The notes under the pieces were generated by a model. The model was not told the origin of the DNA and did no database searches. It saw only the letters and a program-made list of their open reading frames with translations. A stretch of DNA of 64,000 bases from Shinisaurus crocodilurus (taxonomy: Eukaryota > Chordata > Lepidosauria > Squamata > Shinisauridae). The DNA lies in NCBI GenBank assembly GCA_021292165.1, contig CM037877.1:126732402-126796401 (forward strand), written 5' to 3'. Made by a program: the position numbers and the translations under genes. Of this stretch, positions 57,735 through 64,000 are shown one piece after another (the first letter of the stretch is position 1; every line of letters begins with the position of its first letter).

Positions 57735-60185
57735 ATGGAGCCACAATTGTCCTGGCAACCCTCTTTCAAATGGCAAGTACAGGGTTTGTTTTTGCTGTTC
57801 AACTGGGCGTTGGTTACAGGACAGATCCATTATTCCATGGTGGAGGAATCGGAGCTGGGGGCCATGGTGGGGGAGGTGGCTCAGGATCTTGGCTTAACAG
57901 TGGCAGATCTTCCAAGTCGCAGGCTGCAGCTGGGCTCTGAGGAGAGCAAGAGGTACTTTGCACTTAACCTAGCCAGTGGCACTCTGATAGCGAATGAAAA
58001 GATCGATCGAGAGACCCTGTGCGGAGCAAGTGCAGTGTGCATACTGCCCGTTCAAGTAGTTATAGAGAATCCCTTGGAACTCTTTCACCTGGAGGTGGAG
58101 ATTCTGGACTTAAATGACAATTCCCCCCGTTTCATCACTCCCTGGCTCGTACTGAGGATAGCAGAGTCTGCCACCACAGGGTCACGTTTTCCACTGGAGA
58201 GTGCGCATGATACCGATGTGGGGACCAATGCCGTCAGTGCCTACCAACTCAGTCCCAACCACCATTTCTCACTTAATGTGAAGAACGTGAAGGATGGCAA
58301 GCTTTTACCTGAGCTGGTGCTAGAGCAGCCTTTGGACAGAGAGCAACAGTCAGAACACCAGCTCATACTGACTGCTCGTGATGGGGGAGATCCTGTCCTG
58401 TCAGGGACAGCTCAGCTCACCATTGTGGTCCTTGATAATAATGACAATGAGCCTGCATTCGATCTTCCTGTGTACAAGATCAGCTTTTTGGAGAACATCC
58501 CTGTAGGCTCTTTGCTTTTCAAACTCAATGCAACTGACCCCGATGCAGGTTCTAATGGGGAAATACAGTATTCCTTTGGAATCCACACATCCGATTCCAT
58601 CCAGAAGTTGTTTGGTTTGGATCCCCACACAGGTGAGATCCATGTCCAAGGAGTTGTGGATTTTGAAGAATCCCATTTTTATGAACTTCATGTAAGGGCC
58701 AGAGACAAGGGCATTCCGCAAATGGAAGGCCACTGTGTTATCCAAGTGGAAGTGGAAGATGAGAATGACCATCCCCCAGAGGTTCTCCTGACCTCCCTAG
58801 TAAACCCAGTGCCAGAAAACACCCCTCTAGAGACAGTGGTGGGTCTTTTCAATGTACGAGACCAAGATTCAGACGCCAATGGAAAAGTGAGCTTACAAAT
58901 ATCACCAAACTTGCCCTTTAAAATTAAATCTTTTGAAAACCACTATTCCTTGATTACACGTGAGAAGCTGGACAGAGAAACAGTCTCACAATATACCATC
59001 AAGCTTACCGCCCAAGACTCAGGGTCCCCACCTCTAAGCACAGATGTCACTGTTTTGTTGAATATTTCAGATGTTAATGACAATGCCCCATCCTTCTCTC
59101 AGCACTTCTACAACTCCTTCTTGAAGGAGAACAACCCACCTGGCTCTCTCCTGTGCACTGTGGCTGCCTCTGATCCTGATGAAGGTGACAATTCCCGGCT
59201 TACTTACTCAGTGATGGGAAGTCAGATCCAAGATGCCCCTCTCTCTTCTTTTGTTTACATCAACCCAGATAACGGGAACATCTATGCCCAGCACTCTTTT
59301 GACTATGAGATGCTTCAAGTGCTGCAAATTCCCATCATTGTGCAGGATGCTGGGTCACCCCAACTGAGCTCCAGTGTCACTGTCTACCTCTTCATACTGG
59401 ATCAGAATGACAACGAACCTGTTGTTTTGTATCCAGTGACTGGCCAGGAATTGTCAGCATTCCAGAGGATCCCTCAGTCTGCACCAGCAGGCTATGTGGT
59501 CACTAAAGTCACAGCAGTGGATGCAGACTCTGGCCATAATGCCTGGCTGTCTTATTCCTTGCTTCCCCAGTCTACCGATCCTTCTTTGTTCCGAGTGGCT
59601 CCCTACACAGGAGAAATTTGGACTGTTCGAGACTTCCAAGAAACAGATCTCCCTGCACAGAAAGTCCTTGTCCTGGTGAAGGACAATGGAGACCCACCTT
59701 TGTCCACCAGCATCACCATCTTGGTCTCATTGGAGGCTAAAGCATCTGAGGAAAGTCCTCAATCTCATGATTTCCTGGCACATCCCAAAGAAAAATCTGA
59801 CTTGACCCTCTATCTGATTATAGCACTGGTGGCAGTTAGCATGGTGTCCCTCATTACTTTCATTGTCTTCTCTGCAAAATGCTTTTGCAATAAAAAAGAC
59901 AGAGATTCTTCTTGTTGCAGTTTGAGTGATGCTCCTGCCAGAGATGTTTTCAAACAGTCCAGCCCTAAACTGCAACTGAACTCAGATGGCACACTAAAAT
60001 ACATGGAGGTTACACTCAGGCCCACAGACTCTCAGAGCCAGTGCTATAGAGCCAGCTATTCTCCAGGGTCCGACAGAAGTGATTTCACCTTTATGAGGCC
60101 TGTGGATTATCCCCAGCCATGCACTCTGACAAGGGGATTTGATTCTTTCTTATCTCATACTGATACGTTGAACCATCCCAGGCAG
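57735..60185 (+). CDS. PCDHGC5: Protocadherin gamma-C5 variable exon
   Basis: An 817-codon exon. Signal peptide to about residue 29 (LFLLFNWALVTG), mature QIHYSMVEESELGAMVGE. EC ends near residues 131 (DLNDNSP), 240 (DNNDNEP), 348 (DENDHPP, with H in place of the usual N), 452 (DVNDNAP) and 562 (DQNDNEP); membrane helix about 691-715. CX5C loop CGASAVC. Orthology to mammalian C5 is strong: EC1 LPSRRLQLGSEES, EC5 GSLLCTVAASDPDEGDN, EC6 LLPQSTDPSLF, and the tail KQSSPKLQLNSDGTLKYMEV, TLRPTDSQSQC. Donor CAG|GTGAGG, phase 0. No CSE was found upstream, as in mammals. In mammals C5 is expressed mostly in brain and independently of the random choice seen for A and B exons. Confidence 0.95.
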
Positions 60186-61370
60186 GTGAGGTGGCATTTT
60201 GTCCTTTTTTTCCTCCCAAATGAATTTGGTGTCTCTGGTAACACTTGGAAACTTGACCAAGGACTAATTCTTATGCTATTGGATTGGGGAGGGAATACTG
60301 GGAACACCTTCCCATGTTGTTGTTGCCTTTTGCTAGCAGCAGCCTGAGAGGAAGCAGGGGGTGGGGGTGGGGGTGGGGAGCAGGGGTTGGATTTGGGACA
60401 TGAACAATAAGAAAATGATAGGCCACCTTTTTTTATGTCGTTGTATTTTATGTTCACCGCTTTGATACCTTTGTGGAAAGTGGTGTATACATTTGAATAA
60501 TAAATAATAATAAATCATTTAAAATGATCCTTCAAATGCTGTTTGTCAGAAAGTCAGTTTCACTCTCACTCGTAACATTTTTACAACTGCAAAGTCCCCT
60601 ACCCTTCCAATTAAAAGTGTAATTAGATTTTTTTTCTGCTCTGAAAATATTTACAATAAAAACAACTGATATCTGAGAAAATATGTACTAAAATAATTTA
60701 TATCTGCCCTGAGTTTTTCCATTGGAAGGGCTGGGTGTACATTTTCTCAAATAAATGAATGAATCTTAAATCTTAATCTCAGTTTGTTATTAATTCATTA
60801 AACAGGTTGATCTGGAAGTTTAGGATGGAATAAGGGAGCTCTTGCCTGCTAGCTTTCATTTAACGGTCATTCCCCATAGAAAATGATAAATCAGCTCTTC
60901 TGCTGTGATGATAACAGGAGGAGTCAGACTGTGCTTTTAGAGCAAGTGTCTCTTTGCAGTTAATGCTTCTGAGGGTCCTATAGCTAGCACAGAAGCCAAA
61001 ACCAGACAAGATTTTGGGCTTTGTTGTCCATTGTCTGCCGTTTAGCCTGGTGTCTCTAGGTTAAAAACAGCAGGTTACGCGGTCCTTTTTCACACAGTAG
61101 CAACTTCCAGACTTGGATTGGTGCGTGTGTTGCTGTCCTGGGAAGGAGTCTGCTGATTGGACAAATAGGAAGGCAGTCTCAACCAATGAACAGGAGGTTA
61201 ACATTGAAGATCTGCGGCGCGTACCACTCCCCTCCACAGCTGTGTCAATCTCTCTCAAACCAAAACAATGAATGAGAGAGGTAAACACTGACCACAGACC
61301 CTTTTCCTCTCATATATTTCATATTTCTTCGAGACAGGTGGTGTGTTCTCCAAGGGTTTAAAGAGATACT
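60186..61370. other. Spacer between C5 and the last exon, no gene seen
   Basis: AT-rich with G-rich and AATAATAA tracts (60350-60380, 60495-60515). A C/G-richer part with GCGGCGCG lies at 61213, about 220 bases before the last exon; it is not a clear CSE. Confidence 0.5.
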
Positions 61371-61376
61371 GTTTGC

Positions 61377-61385
61377 TATAAATAG
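61377..61385 (+). promoter_or_regulatory. TATA box of the last C-type exon
   Basis: TATAAATAG ends 46 bases before the ATG at 61432, so transcription would start around 61405-61412 with a very short leader. An AGCGCTTCCTGCTG stretch lies at 61404-61417, downstream of where a CSE would be expected. None of the other exons has a comparable TATA box so close to its start. Confidence 0.6.
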
Positions 61386-61431
61386 CTCCTGTTTTGCAGT
61401 TTTAGCGCTTCCTGCTGTGGATTTCAGAAAG

Positions 61432-63870
61432 ATGCTCAGAACAGAAAACTCTGCCTGGCGTTTGGGACTCCTGCATGCCTTTGCTTTCTGTCTGTTTGTG
61501 AGTGGCTGTTTTGCACAGATCCGTTACTCTGTCCCAGAAGAACTCACTCGAGGAGCCTTTGTAGGAAATGTTGCTAAGGATTTAGGAATGGATGTGACAA
61601 AGCTTGCAGCTGCCAATCTGCAGGTGCTTTCCGATTCTGACTCCCAGTATTTCTCTGTGAATGTGAACACTGGAATCATAATAGTCAATGACAGAATAGA
61701 CAGAGAGCAGCTCTGTGGGCAGAACCTGCGGTGTTTCTTGCATCTTAAACTTGCTATTGAAAACCCAGTGGAGTTCTATCGCATTGAAGTGGAGATTCTG
61801 GATATCAATGACAATGCTCCTGCATTCTCAAGTAGCACAATAGCTCTGCAGATCTATGAACTGGCTGCACTGGGTGCCCGTTTCCCTATCCCACATGCAC
61901 AGGATCCAGATGTCGGAACAAACACTTTGCAGACCTATCACCTCAGTGCCAATGAAAACTTCAACCTCAACGTGAAGGCACGCACAGATGGCACCAAATT
62001 CCCAGAGCTAGTTCTGGAGAAAGCACTGGACAGGGAGCACATGGCTGTCCACTACTTGGTCCTGACAGCTGAGGACGGTGGCACATCCCCAAGATCTAGT
62101 TCTATCCAGATCGCTGTCCACATTCTGGATGCCAACGATAATCACCCAGTTTTCGACAAGCCCACTTACTGCACCCGCTTGGTAGAAAACTCTCCTGCAG
62201 GAACCCTCGTGATTAAACTGAATGCAACAGACTTGGATGAAGGGTCTAATGGACAGATACAGTATTCCCTCAGCAGCCATAACTCCGAAGCCTTGCGCAG
62301 AATATTTGCTATTGATGACATCACAGGAGAAATCCGTGTTCAAGGGAGCCTGGATTTTGAAAAGGCCAATGTGTATGAGATCGAAGTGGAGGCTAAGGAC
62401 ATGGGCTCCCCTACTATGGAGGAGCATTGCAGTGTTATGGTAGAAGTGACAGATGTCAATGATAATGCCCCTGAAGTCATTCTCACCTCTTTCTCCAGCT
62501 CCATGAGTGAAGATGCAGCCCCTGGCACTGTGGTTGCTGTGATACATGTCAAAGACAGAGACTCTGGTGATCAAGGGAAAGTCCAGTGTGATCTGCCCAG
62601 GAACCTTCCTTTCAAACTTCGGAAAGACTTTGAGCACCAGTATTCCTTGCTCACCAGTGAGCAGCTAGATCGTGAGAGGACTCCTCAATACAATGTCACC
62701 ATCTATGCCTTTGACTTAGGAAATCCACCTCTCTCCCAGCACACATCTTTCTCTATCACTCTGGCAGACGTTAATGACAACCCACCTCAGTTTGACAGGT
62801 CATTTTATGAAGCCATCCTAGAAGAAAATAATCCAGTAGGGGTGGTCCTTTTTACAGTTTCTGCAACAGATGCAGATAAGGACCAGAATTCCCGTCTGTC
62901 TTATTCCGTTTTGGCCAGTCCAGGACAAGAATTGGTTGCAGATCCCACCTCTTACATTTCTATCAACCCAATAAGTGGGGAAGTATTTGCAGAGAGCCCC
63001 TTTGATTATGAGCATACCAATCATTTTCAGTTCCAGGTGGAAGCATGCGATGGTGGCTCCCTTCCTCTCTGCAACAGGATCATGGTGCACATCTACCTAC
63101 TCGATCAGAATGACAACGCACCCTGGATTCGGTTCCCCTTTACTGGGAAAGACTCGGTTGCACATTTCAGGATTCCACGATCTACCACAGCCAGTGCCTT
63201 AATCACAAAAATCATGGCAGTGGACTTGGACTCTGGGCGAAACGCGTGGCTGTCTTACCACTTAGAACAAGCCACAGATCCCAGTCTTTTCAGCATGGCC
63301 CTCCGCAGTGGGGAGGTGAGGACTATGCGAGCAATACAGGACCTAGACAATCCAGCCCAAGAGCTTGTCATGGTTGTCAGAGACTCAGGGGAGCCTTCCA
63401 TGTCCACCTCCGTCACTGTGGTCGTGCTCCTGGAGGAAAGCAGCCCTGAAGCCTTTCTGGGGTTAACTGCTCACTCAGTGGAAAGCGAGGGGCCTTCCAC
63501 ATTGACTGTATATCTTATCATCTCCTTGGCAGCAATTTCCACCATCTCGTTGATCGCTTTGGTGGCCCTTGGAGTGCGATGCCTCCGCCGTGAAGCACGT
63601 GCAGGACCTGCCATCTTTGGATGCTGTGGAAGTGAAGCTGGTGGGCGTGAAGATGCCCCAGATCACATGTTGGGACATTACCATTATCAGCTGAGTCCTG
63701 GAGATGCCGTGATTGGAGTACAAGTGGCCACTTCAGGACCCCCTGCCCAGGGATACAGATCCTGTTTTTCTCCTGTCTCGGATATCAGTGAATTTGTATT
63801 CATGAAACCTAATCTGACTCTCAGAACAGCCTCTTGCAGCAGTCTAACTGCGCCCAGCTTCTTTAGCAAG
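61432..63870 (+). CDS. Additional C-type protocadherin variable exon downstream of C5
   Basis: An 813-codon exon, open from 61432 to the donor AAG|GTGAGA (phase 0) and beyond to the window edge. Signal peptide to about residue 28 (LLHAFAFCLFVSGCFA), mature QIRYSVPEELTRGAFVGN. EC ends near residues 130 (DINDNAP), 239 (DANDNHP), 347 (DVNDNAP), 452 (DVNDNPP) and 564 (DQNDNAP); membrane helix about 692-716. CX5C loop CGQNLRC. The tail holds LSPGDAVIGVQVATSG and YRSCFSPVSDISEFVFMKP; the latter recalls the C5 tail (YRASYSPGSDRSDFTFMRP), while the extracellular part is distinct. It could be a displaced C4 orthologue or a C-type gene absent from mammals. The constant exons should follow further right. 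Confidence 0.92.
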
Positions 63871-64000
63871 GTGAGAGCTTTCCGTGTAGTGTCTCCATTT
63901 CAGCTTCAGCTCTGGGACCCCTGCACATATTTTGCATTGGGTTTCCCAGCACCTAGGAGCCATGTGTGTGTGTGTGTGGGGGGGGGGAACCAATGCCTAG
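63871..64000. other. Intron start after the last exon
   Basis: Begins with GTGAGAG. A GT tract followed by a G run lies at 63964-63988. No gene feature. Confidence 0.6.

Noticed and set aside
62008..62637. Long minus-strand frame within the last C-type exon
   Set aside because: Shadow of the cadherin exon; the plus strand encodes EC repeats over the same bases.

Overview
The window is a piece of vertebrate genome, almost certainly from a squamate reptile (lizard-like), covering the 3' half of the variable-exon array of the clustered protocadherin gamma (PCDHG) locus on the + strand. The vertebrate call rests on eight large uninterrupted cadherin exons of about 804-817 codons. Each has a signal peptide, six cadherin (EC) repeats, one membrane segment and a short cytoplasmic tail, and each ends at a phase-0 GT splice donor. 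The squamate call rests on interspersed repeats: Sauria-type tRNA SINEs, CR1, L2 and L1 LINEs, hAT and Tigger-like DNA elements and many short foldback MITEs.

Layout of the exons: gamma-A type (1-1427, 5' end outside the window); gamma-B type (6917-9337); gamma-A type (15323-17734); gamma-B type (22789-25221); gamma-B type with a frameshift in EC3 (31401-33837); PCDHGC3 (43417-45858); an unassigned C-type exon where C4 sits in mammals (53495-55945); PCDHGC5 (57735-60185); and a further C-type exon after C5 (61432-63870). The A/B alternation followed by a C block matches the mammalian gamma cluster. The constant exons, to which each variable exon would be spliced, lie beyond the right edge.

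Regulation: about 170-340 bases before the start codon of all five complete A, B and C3 exons and of the exon at 53495 lies a conserved sequence element with the CGCTG core typical of clustered protocadherin promoters. None is visible before C5. The last exon instead has a TATA box just upstream of its start. In this family promoter choice plus splicing to shared constant exons gives each neuron its own set of homophilic adhesion proteins.

Between exons there are no other convincing genes. The spacers hold repeats and three relics of protocadherin exons (10597-10737, 25676-25880, 56060-56207), which point to past duplication and decay. Two tracts of very high identity between paralogous exons point to gene conversion or recent duplication. 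I found no sign of a new kind of system. The points most worth checking are the frameshifted B exon, the two C-type exons that do not fit the mammalian C3-C4-C5 set, and a hAT element carrying foreign GC-rich sequence.
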